In this document: positions 1 to 5,528 of the stretch, piece after piece
Layout: each line of letters opens with the position of its first letter
Numbering within the stretch: the stretch's first letter is position 1
Origin: Comamonadaceae bacterium
Lineage (GTDB): Bacteria; Pseudomonadota; Gammaproteobacteria; Burkholderiales; Burkholderiaceae_C
Assembly (NCBI GenBank): GCA_024642025.1
Contig: JAHEBY010000065.1
Location: forward strand, 1 to 9,871
Direction of reading: 5' to 3'
Length of the DNA: 9,871 bases
Notes under the pieces: generated by a model
Databases searched by the model: none
The model's input: only the letters and a program-made list of their open reading frames with translations
What the model was told of the DNA's origin: nothing
Translations under genes and position numbers: made by a program

Positions 1-759
1 GACCGTATTGGCGGCATGGAATTGGCGGGCGTGTATTGCACGCTGTGCGGTGCCCTGGTGCTGTACGACGTCACCGTCAACGGCGTGCAGCACGAACTTG
101 GCACCAGCGGGTTTTTGTACCGCTCAAACAAGCTCATGTATGACGAGGCCACCAAGTCGCTGTGGTCAACGCTGACGGGTTCGCCCGTGGTTGGCCCGTT
201 GGTGGGCAAGGGCATTGAACTCAAGGCGTTGTATGTGGTGACCACCACATGGAGAGAGTGGCGGATGCGACACCCGGACACGCGGGTGCTGTCGCTGGAC
301 ACCGGCTACCAGCGCAACTACGACGAGGGTGTGGCCTATCGGGATTACTTCAGCACGGATGCGCTGATGTTCAATGTGCCGAGGCCGGACAACCGGCTGG
401 CCAACAAAGCAGAAGTTCTGGCCTTGCGTCTGCCGCAGGTGCCGAATGAGACGTTGGCTATTGAGGCAGAGCTGCTGGCCAGTCGCCCCGTTTATCAAGC
501 GAGCCTGGGCGAGGTCCGCTTTGTGGTGCTGACGGACGCAAGCGGTGCCAATCGCGTTTATGAAGCCAAAGACAACAACTTTCTCAAGTGGGATCAAAGT
601 GCCGCTGTGCGCGACGCAGCTGGCCTTCAGTGGCGCATAGATGAAACCGCGCTGACAGGTCCCGCGGGTCAGCGTCTCAAAAGGTTGTCGGCACACCGGG
701 CCTTCTGGTTTGGCTGGCATGCGGCGTTCCCGGCCACCCGGCTCATCCAGCGCCAATAG
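1..759 (+). CDS. DUF3179 domain-containing protein, C-terminal part (5' end outside window)
   Basis: The reading frame is open from base 1 and ends at TAG 757-759. An internal ATG at 16 lies in the middle of the conserved domain, so it is not the start; the true start is upstream of the window. Near the left edge, bases 34-51 encode YCTLCG, a two-cysteine (CxxC) motif typical of DUF3179 proteins. It is followed by a segment with a conserved-looking Tyr-Arg-Ser-Asn and a DEATKSLWS stretch, which in this family precedes a G-rich segment and a tryptophan-rich strand (TTTWREWR). The remaining 130 or so residues look like further beta-rich domain sequence. The biochemical role of DUF3179 is not established; the CxxC could bind metal or act in redox, which is inference. 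The peroxiredoxin-like gene starts 41 bases downstream on the same strand, so the two are probably co-transcribed. Confidence 0.85.
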   Translation, partial: DRIGGMELAGVYCTLCGALVLYDVTVNGVQHELGTSGFLYRSNKLMYDEATKSLWSTLTGSPVVGPLVGKGIELKALYVVTTTWREWRMRHPDTRVLSLDTGYQRNYDEGVAYRDYFSTDALMFNVPRPDNRLANKAEVLALRLPQVPNETLAIEAELLASRPVYQASLGEVRFVVLTDASGANRVYEAKDNNFLKWDQSAAVRDAAGLQWRIDETALTGPAGQRLKRLSAHRAFWFGWHAAFPATRLIQRQ

Positions 760-800
760 TTGTTGCAGAATGCATTGAACTTTTTAAAGGAACCTATCCG

Positions 801-1349
801 ATGCGAACCCAAGCCCTCATGCCGCGCTACCCCGTGCCTGCCCTCAATGTTGCCCTCACTGCGGGTGATCGCTTTGTGCTGGGCGCTGCGCCTGGCGAGA
901 AGTTTGATCTGCTGGTGTTTTACCGGGGCCTGCATTGCCCGATCTGCGCCAAATACCTGCTTGAGCTGGAGCGACTCGCGCCGGAATTCAAGTCGCGTGG
1001 CGTGCAAGTGGTGGCGATTAGCAGCGACGACGCAGACCGGGCAAAGCAGATGGCCGACAAGGTGAATGCCTCCGCCGTCAAGTTTGGCTACGGTTTGAGC
1101 TTGCGTAGCGCCCGCGAATGGGGCCTTTATGTCAGCACCTCGCGCGGCAAAACGTCTATAGGCATTGAAGAGCCTGCGCTGTTCAGCGAACCCGGTGTTT
1201 TTATCGTCCGTCCTGATGGCACCCTGTATTACGGGGCAGTGCAGACCATGCCGTTTGCTCGTCCGCAATTTCAGGACCTTCTGGGGGCCATTGACTTTGC
1301 TGTGGCCAAGGACTACCCGGCCCGCGGCGAATACACCGGCGAAGTCTAA
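801..1349 (+). CDS. Peroxiredoxin-like (AhpC/TSA, thioredoxin-fold) protein
   Basis: This 182-residue protein has a thioredoxin-fold layout. Residues 36-42 form a core beta strand (DLLVFYR), then LHCPICAKYL gives a CxxC pair at Cys46 and Cys49. A second strand follows (VQVVAISSDD), and later there is a Gly-Val-Phe-Ile-Val-Arg-Pro-Asp-Gly strand-turn typical of AhpC/TSA proteins. The phrase YRGLHCPxC is characteristic of the peroxiredoxin-like family in PGAP-style naming. In this family Cys46 would be the peroxidatic cysteine; the nearby second cysteine resembles atypical or BCP-like enzymes. No signal peptide is visible, so it is probably cytoplasmic. The ATG at 801 has a good Shine-Dalgarno, AAAGGA, at about 786-791. 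The frame could encode a thiol peroxidase or a disulfide reductase; motifs alone do not decide. Confidence 0.9.
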   Translation: MRTQALMPRYPVPALNVALTAGDRFVLGAAPGEKFDLLVFYRGLHCPICAKYLLELERLAPEFKSRGVQVVAISSDDADRAKQMADKVNASAVKFGYGLSLRSAREWGLYVSTSRGKTSIGIEEPALFSEPGVFIVRPDGTLYYGAVQTMPFARPQFQDLLGAIDFAVAKDYPARGEYTGEV

Positions 1350-1375
1350 GCACCCTTGCCGGCACAGGTGCCAGT

Positions 1376-1396
1376 TGCGCGGCTATTTGGCGCGCA
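1376..1396. terminator. Hairpin at the DUF6691 stop, weak terminator candidate
   Basis: TGCGCG (1376-1381) pairs with CGCGCA (1391-1396) around a 9-base loop that holds the stop codon of the minus-strand transporter gene. It lies at the junction of two convergent genes. There is no T-run on either side, so intrinsic termination is doubtful. Confidence 0.22.
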
Positions 1397-1853
1397 TTCC
1401 CTGTACCAGTGCGCCCAAGGCGATGCCGGCCAACGCCCACAACAGACTCCAGTTACCCGTACCCAAGCCTGCAATGGCCGGGCCAGGGCACACGCCACAC
1501 AGTCCCCAACCCACACCAAACAATGCGGCACCGAGCGCGGTGTCGCGGTTCCAGATACTAGGGTGCCGGTGAAAATGATCGTCCAGCACGGGCTTGCGCA
1601 TGATGCGTGGCGCCAGCGCGTAGACCAGTGTCACCACCAGCAGTGCACCGCCCATCACCAGCATGAGCCCAAAGTCTGAAAAACGCAGAAAGCTCAACAC
1701 CACCTCGGGCCGGATCATGGTGGAATAGGAGAGCCCAAAACCGAACAGAACGCCCGCAGCCAGTGTGGAAATCGTGCTCGCCAGGGTGTTGACCCTATTG
1801 GCGCGGATTCCATTGGCACTTGTGTCAGCCGCGCTACTTGCAGCCGTATTCAT
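1383..1853 (-). CDS. DUF6691 / YeeE-YedE family protein, C-terminal half of a split sulfur-type transporter
   Basis: This is a 156-residue membrane protein with about four hydrophobic segments (roughly residues 26-45, 60-80, 104-124 and 134-150). The signature GLCGVCPGPA places Cys119 and Cys122 in a re-entrant-like Gly-rich segment, as in the second half of YeeE/YedE (TsuA/PmpB-type) proteins. Family members with known function move thiosulfate or other reduced sulfur species by cysteine relay; the substrate here is inferred. I chose the ATG at 1853 rather than an upstream in-frame start at 1973. The longer version would overlap the preceding gene by more than 120 bases and add a non-hydrophobic, unconserved-looking tail. 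With the 1853 start the gene overlaps the upstream stop as ATGA, indicating translational coupling to its partner. The N-terminal 25 residues are Ala/Ser/Asn-rich and look like a soluble tail. Confidence 0.88.
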   Translation of the reverse strand: MNTAASSAADTSANGIRANRVNTLASTISTLAAGVLFGFGLSYSTMIRPEVVLSFLRFSDFGLMLVMGGALLVVTLVYALAPRIMRKPVLDDHFHRHPSIWNRDTALGAALFGVGWGLCGVCPGPAIAGLGTGNWSLLWALAGIALGALVQGMRAK

Positions 1854-2323
1854 GCTAGCCACCTTGCCACCAGATTGGCGGTCAAGAACGCAGTTGCCAT
1901 AAACGTCAGAACTGCCATCAGAGAAGGCCATTGCAGCGAGCCAATGCCACAAATGCCGTGCCCGGATGTACAACCGTTACCCAGCCGGGCGCCATAGCCC
2001 ACCAACAATCCGCCGATGAGCAACTGCCATGGTGGAACGGCGGTCGTTTCGCGCGCGCCGTTCGCGAACATCAACCACCACAGCAAAGCACCTGCGATCA
2101 AGCCGGCAGCGTAAACCAGACGCCAGCTACGCGAATCTACAAACCGCGGTTGCTGAAAAAATGCTCGCCGCACAAAGAACGACCATGTGCTTGAAAAAAC
2201 CGTGCTCATGCCACCAATACGGCCCGTCAATACAAACAGCAGCGACGTACCCGCGCCAATGCACAAACCGCCCAGCAGGTAATGCTGCCAGCCCAGCGGA
2301 AAAAGAGAAAGAAAGGTATTCAT
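1850..2323 (-). CDS. YeeE/YedE family protein, N-terminal half of a split sulfur-type transporter
   Basis: This 157-residue integral membrane protein carries the family hallmark GNGCTSGHGICG, with Cys118 and Cys125 in a Gly-rich re-entrant segment. Hydrophobic segments lie at about residues 14-33, 68-88, 100-116 and 133-152. An early TGRIGGMS motif also fits YeeE/YedE proteins. In the family this half pairs with a DUF6691-type half to form one transporter for sulfur-containing anions, which explains the immediate downstream partner and the 4-base ATGA overlap (1850-1853). The start ATG at 2323 follows the EamA stop by only 9 bases. No strong Shine-Dalgarno is visible, so translation may depend on ribosomes arriving from the EamA gene. 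Full-length YeeE/YedE proteins fuse both halves in about 330-400 residues; here the split is genuine, since each half has its own start and stop. Confidence 0.9.
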   Translation of the reverse strand: MNTFLSLFPLGWQHYLLGGLCIGAGTSLLFVLTGRIGGMSTVFSSTWSFFVRRAFFQQPRFVDSRSWRLVYAAGLIAGALLWWLMFANGARETTAVPPWQLLIGGLLVGYGARLGNGCTSGHGICGIGSLQWPSLMAVLTFMATAFLTANLVARWLA

Positions 2324-2332
2324 GGAGCGAGA

Positions 2333-3220
2333 TTATCCGTGGGAGTCAGTTTTTTTCAGGATGACCAGCGCGATACCACCCAGAATGGCAAATGACGCGA
2401 ACACCATGGGCCAAGTCAGCGCTTCGCCGATGAACATGACGCCACCGATGGCTGCAATCACCGGCACACTCAATTGAACCGTGGCGGCATGGGTGGAGGC
2501 GAGTGCCGGCAGAGCCTGATACCAAATCGCGTAACCTACACCCGATGCGAGCGCACCCGAGGCAATGGCATACAGGATTCCACCGCCATCCAGCGACATA
2601 TTGCCCAACATCAGGAGGCTCAGCGCCAGTGTCATGGGCGCGGCACGCAGGAAGTTGCCAGCCGTTACCGCGGTGGGGCTTCCACCGGCACGATCCTTCA
2701 CCGCCTTGCCACGCAGTGAGTAAACGCCCCAAGCCATTCCGGCGCACAACATCGAGAGGGAAGCCGGCAGGCTGGGTGTTGCGAGGCCGGGAAGCATCAG
2801 CACCACCAGACCGCCGAGTGCCAACCCGAAGCCCAGCACTTGCAATGCCCGTAAACGCTCACCGCGGTAAATACCGTAGCCGACCATGGTGACCTGCACG
2901 GCACCAAACAGCAACAACGCACCTGTCGCGGCAGGCATGCTGATGTAGGCAAATGAAAATCCGGCGGCGTAAACAAACAATGCCACGGCAGAGAGCCAAT
3001 TGCCCGAAAGCGTTTTTCCGGCCAGGCCCGTTGAAGCGCTGGTTCGCCTTTGCCACTGCACCACAAGCCACAGCATGCAAGCCCCAGACATCAGCCGAAT
3101 CGTCGTGAAGCTGGCGGCGTCGATGGCCGTATGTTTCAAGGCCATTCGGCACAACAGCGAATTGCCGGCAAAGGCCAGCATGGCCATGGAGACCAGAAGA
3201 ATCAGCCGTAGTGGCGGCAT
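2333..3220 (-). CDS. DMT-superfamily transporter, EamA family
   Basis: This 295-residue protein is strongly hydrophobic, with about ten transmembrane segments arranged as two EamA repeats (about residues 5-140 and 152-288). This is the usual size and layout for the drug/metabolite transporter superfamily. Typical features are the N-terminal FAGNSLLCRMAL segment, the end of the first repeat (GLALGGLVVLMLPG), and the end of the second repeat, where GGVMFIGEALTW is followed by a final helix and a short Lys-rich tail (ILKKTDSHG). Substrates of this family range from amino acids to metabolites and cannot be read from the sequence. The ATG at 3220 lacks a clear Shine-Dalgarno; an ATG 11 codons in (MAMLAFAG) is a possible alternative. 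It lies 34 bases after the M23 gene and 9 bases before the YeeE gene, so it is probably in the same transcript. Confidence 0.92.
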   Translation of the reverse strand: MPPLRLILLVSMAMLAFAGNSLLCRMALKHTAIDAASFTTIRLMSGACMLWLVVQWQRRTSASTGLAGKTLSGNWLSAVALFVYAAGFSFAYISMPAATGALLLFGAVQVTMVGYGIYRGERLRALQVLGFGLALGGLVVLMLPGLATPSLPASLSMLCAGMAWGVYSLRGKAVKDRAGGSPTAVTAGNFLRAAPMTLALSLLMLGNMSLDGGGILYAIASGALASGVGYAIWYQALPALASTHAATVQLSVPVIAAIGGVMFIGEALTWPMVFASFAILGGIALVILKKTDSHG

Positions 3221-3247
3221 GGGGATTGGTGAGTTAAGGGTAGATGA

Positions 3248-3262
3248 CCGCCTGTCAGGCGG
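3248..3262. repeat. Perfect 15-base palindrome at the M23 stop codon
   Basis: CCGCCTG and CAGGCGG flank a single T. As RNA this folds as a 6-bp stem with a 3-base loop. The M23 stop codon (TGA, 3255-3257 on the minus strand) sits at the top of the hairpin, in the short gap before the EamA gene. No U-run follows, so it may stabilise an mRNA end or partly attenuate rather than terminate. Chance is possible in GC-rich DNA. Confidence 0.35.
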
Positions 3263-4124
3263 CGATGAATAGCGCAGGGTCTACCATGGTGCGGTTCAGC
3301 ATAACGCCCCAATGCAAGTGGGGTCCGGTAACGCGGCCGGTCGCGCCCACGGCGCCCACACGCTCGCCAGCGCTTACGCTTTCACCGGGCTTGACGGCCG
3401 TAGCGCTCAAGTGGCAAACCATGCTCAACAGCCCACCGCCATGGTCCAGCCAAATCGTATGGCCGTTGAAAAAATAGTCACCGACGTCAATGACGCGGGC
3501 GGCCATGGGCGCAACGACTGGTGTGCCTGTAGCGGCGGCTATATCCATGCCACTGTGCGGGCTCCGTGCCTGGCCATTGAATACGCGGCGCAAGCCAAAC
3601 GAGCTGGAGCGCCGCCCCGGCGTGGGCACCTGCATGGCCTGCGTCAACATGTTCGAGGGCGCATCAGTGAATGTGGCCATCACCTGCTCCTGGTGGATAC
3701 GCTCACGCTCGTAGCGGGCCTGATCTTCAGGTGAGAGATCCACCTTGCCCGGGGCCACCGTCAGACGCTGCTCGCGGTACCGTTTGGGCGCGATGACATA
3801 GGCAATCTTGCGCCTGGCGCCATCGGCGCCTGCCTGCACAGTAATGTTCGCGGTACCCGGCTTTATGGCCAGGCCAATGCCAACCAGCGCAGTCCATTCA
3901 ATTTCATCGCCCACCACAAGCAGAGGGCGCGCGTCACCTGCGTTGTCAATAAAAGCAGAGGGCCTCGCAGGTGCAGGCCCGAGCGAAAGCCGTGCCACAC
4001 CGCCCGGAACCTGAAGTGCGTTGGGCCAAAGACCAGGCGACACATCAGCAGCTTTGGCGGTTGAGGCAGTGGCGGCAGAACCTGATTGCGCGCGCCATGC
4101 CAACGCACCCGCAGCGGCCAGCAT
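3255..4124 (-). CDS. M23 family (LytM/lysostaphin-type) metallopeptidase, probably exported
   Basis: The C-terminal 120 residues form an M23 peptidase domain. His190 and Asp194 (in RSPHSGMDIAA), His238 (CHLS) and the HxH pair His269/His271 (GPHLHWGV) supply the zinc ligands and catalytic histidines, so the enzyme looks active. Members cut peptide cross-links in peptidoglycan. The preceding region (about 40-165) is a beta-rich N-terminal domain and a charged linker, as in other proteobacterial M23 proteins. The annotated ATG at 4124 gives MLAAAGALAW without a positive n-region. In-frame codons upstream encode NHYPGLTRRAA, which with the following hydrophobic stretch makes a convincing signal peptide with a twin arginine. 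No ATG, GTG or TTG exists upstream before the in-frame stop at 4233-4235; the best candidate is ATT at 4166, preceded at 5 bases by AAAGGGG. The real protein may therefore be about 303 residues (3255-4166). Confidence 0.92.
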   Translation of the reverse strand: MLAAAGALAWRAQSGSAATASTAKAADVSPGLWPNALQVPGGVARLSLGPAPARPSAFIDNAGDARPLLVVGDEIEWTALVGIGLAIKPGTANITVQAGADGARRKIAYVIAPKRYREQRLTVAPGKVDLSPEDQARYERERIHQEQVMATFTDAPSNMLTQAMQVPTPGRRSSSFGLRRVFNGQARSPHSGMDIAAATGTPVVAPMAARVIDVGDYFFNGHTIWLDHGGGLLSMVCHLSATAVKPGESVSAGERVGAVGATGRVTGPHLHWGVMLNRTMVDPALFIAA

Positions 4125-4176
4125 GGCGGCGCGTCGAGTCAGGCCAGGATAATGATTAATTGGAATCTGAACCCCT

Positions 4177-4641
4177 TTAAATGTTGGCTTCAGCCTTCGC
4201 GTGCAGTTTCGCGGCGATGTATTCGCCGTGCGTCACATGGAGCAGGCCCGCGATTTTGCTGATGAGATGGTTTTCATTGTGGTCAAGATGGGCATCGGCA
4301 TAGGCCACTTGCCACATGAGCTCAATCACCCTGATTTTTTGCGCCTGGGTGAATTGTTCATTCATGCGGCTCGTGAAGCTGAAGTAGTCGTTTGCGCCTT
4401 TCGCCGTTTGTGTCGCCAGTGCCATCAACTGCTCTATTTCGTCCTGGGTCAGGTCAAACTTTTGACGCAGCGCGGCCATGGTCGCCGCTTCTTCAAGCTC
4501 GCCAACCGAGTTGTCTGCCCGCATTACCTCAACCAGCAACACGGCCGTGGCCAGTTGAAGCGCGTGCTCGGTCTGAGCGGGCGTCGCAACACGGTTCGGT
4601 GCGGCAATGGAATCGATAAAGCCTTTAAGAGCGTTGAACAC
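4177..4641 (-). CDS. TerB-like (COG4103-type) protein
   Basis: This all-helical soluble protein of about 154 residues resembles the TerB family. It has a helix with VLLVEVMRADNSVGELE, an acidic loop like the metal-binding DxxxxxxE of TerB, and a second related acidic helix near the C-terminus (YADAHLDHNENHLISKIAGLL) that repeats the pattern. TerB proteins are named for tellurite resistance and are thought to sense or bind metal at the membrane; stand-alone members such as this one are uncharacterised. I chose the GTG at 4641 (V/M-FNALKGFIDSI), which matches the typical start of such proteins. In-frame ATG 4674 and TTG 4716 would add unconserved-looking, Ser/Cys-rich residues, and a -10-like box lies at 4675-4680. 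The stop TAA at 4177-4179 merges with AAAGGGG, the probable Shine-Dalgarno of the M23 gene, which implies coupling. Confidence 0.8.
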   Translation of the reverse strand: MFNALKGFIDSIAAPNRVATPAQTEHALQLATAVLLVEVMRADNSVGELEEAATMAALRQKFDLTQDEIEQLMALATQTAKGANDYFSFTSRMNEQFTQAQKIRVIELMWQVAYADAHLDHNENHLISKIAGLLHVTHGEYIAAKLHAKAEANI

Positions 4642-4674
4642 GGTACATCTGCATGTGAACGAAGATCGAGGCAT

Positions 4675-4680
4675 AGTATA
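4675..4680 (-). promoter_or_regulatory. Candidate -10 box upstream of the TerB-like gene
   Basis: On the minus strand this reads TATACT, five of six matches to TATAAT. It would place transcription start near 4668, about 27 bases before the GTG start at 4641. I see no good -35 hexamer at the right distance, so the call is weak. The surrounding 100 bases are the divergent region that must also serve the plus-strand gene at 4742. Confidence 0.25.
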
Positions 4681-4741
4681 GGTATTCAAAGTGCTAAGGG
4701 TCGTCGAACTACCCAATGACCCGTCGCGTTACAGTGTGCTG

Positions 4742-5464
4742 ATGGAATCGGAAATCCCTGCTGGTCAACCTGAAGGTGGTCGCTCGAAAGTTGGTGCGGG
4801 GGTGCTCGTGGCCGGGGCCATTGCACTGCTGCTGGGGGTCGGTGGTTCGTTTGTTGTTAACCGGCTATTGACGCATACGTCCATGGAAACGCAGACGAAG
4901 GTCACTGCCTCGGGTTTGCCGGTGGTGATGCGCAGCAACGGGGGTCTGCTGGAGATTTCGACGGTGACCGTGCATGAGCGTTTTACACGTACTGACACCA
5001 AAGCTTTCTGGGGCATCCCGCTGGGTACTACGGTGTCCATCATTCAGGTGCCGGCCACGTACCGTTACCACATCGAAATGGCCAAGGAGTGGCCGATTCA
5101 GATAGAAACCCGGGCTGATGGAAGCCGCGTTGCCACGGTGCATGCAGCAGAGGTAAAGCCATCGCTGCCGGTCGCGATTGACACGGCAAAGATGGAAAAA
5201 TACAGCCAGAGTGGCTGGGCGCGTTTCAATAAGGATGAGAATCTCTCGACGCTTGAACAATCCGTCACGCCCGAACTGCAAAAACGCGCCAATCTGAGTG
5301 CGGTTCGCCAACTCGCCATGGATGCTGGCCGGCAAACCGTCCGCGAGTTTGTGACCACCTGGCTCCTCAAGGAGCAGGCCTGGAAACGTGATCCGGCCTA
5401 TCAGGTAAATGTTCTTTTTCCGGGTGAGTCGGGTGCGCCAATATTGGCCATGCCAAACCTCTGA
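4742..5464 (+). CDS. Hypothetical single-pass membrane protein (DUF4230-like, tentative)
   Basis: I do not recognise this 240-residue protein with confidence. A short polar N-terminus (1-16) is followed by one transmembrane helix (about 17-39, VGAGVLVAGAIALLLGVGG), so most of the protein probably lies outside the cytoplasm. The rest has a beta-rich segment (about 50-130) with ATYRYHIEMAK, a phrase ADGSRVATVHAAEVKPSLPVAID, and a helical C-terminal third ending in REFVTTWLLKEQAW. This resembles DUF4230-type proteins only loosely. The ATG at 4742 is preferred because the membrane helix then sits at the usual distance; a GTG at 4691 is in frame and would add 17 residues. Neither has a strong Shine-Dalgarno. 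The diguanylate cyclase starts 60 bases downstream in the same direction, which may mean a functional link. Confidence 0.75.
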   Translation: MESEIPAGQPEGGRSKVGAGVLVAGAIALLLGVGGSFVVNRLLTHTSMETQTKVTASGLPVVMRSNGGLLEISTVTVHERFTRTDTKAFWGIPLGTTVSIIQVPATYRYHIEMAKEWPIQIETRADGSRVATVHAAEVKPSLPVAIDTAKMEKYSQSGWARFNKDENLSTLEQSVTPELQKRANLSAVRQLAMDAGRQTVREFVTTWLLKEQAWKRDPAYQVNVLFPGESGAPILAMPNL

Positions 5465-5489
5465 CGGGGCTGTCGCCGCGAGGTACCAT

Positions 5490-5528
5490 ATGCAGGATAC
5501 AACCCTGACACAAATTTTTCCTCTTTGA
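5490..5528 (+). CDS. Candidate 12-codon leader ORF before the diguanylate cyclase
   Basis: ATG at 5490 opens a 12-codon frame (MQDTTLTQIFPL) ending in TGA at 5526-5528. A GAGG at 5480-5483, 6 bases upstream, would serve as Shine-Dalgarno. The stop overlaps the TTG start of the next gene by two bases (TTGA), an arrangement that would allow reinitiation. Frames this short occur by chance, so the call rests only on the Shine-Dalgarno and the overlap. Confidence 0.25.
   Translation: MQDTTLTQIFPL

Noticed and set aside
669..1268. A 199-codon open frame on the minus strand across the DUF3179/peroxiredoxin junction
   Set aside because: It is antisense to two clear genes, its composition is not protein-like and no domain is visible.
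1336..1362. CCGGC/GCCGG inverted repeat around the peroxiredoxin stop
   Set aside because: It is only 5 bp with a 17-base loop and no T-run, so it is not a convincing terminator.
5438..5447. A 10-base palindrome CCAATATTGG
   Set aside because: It lies inside the coding region of the unknown membrane protein and matches no operator I can support. Such a motif is likely by chance.
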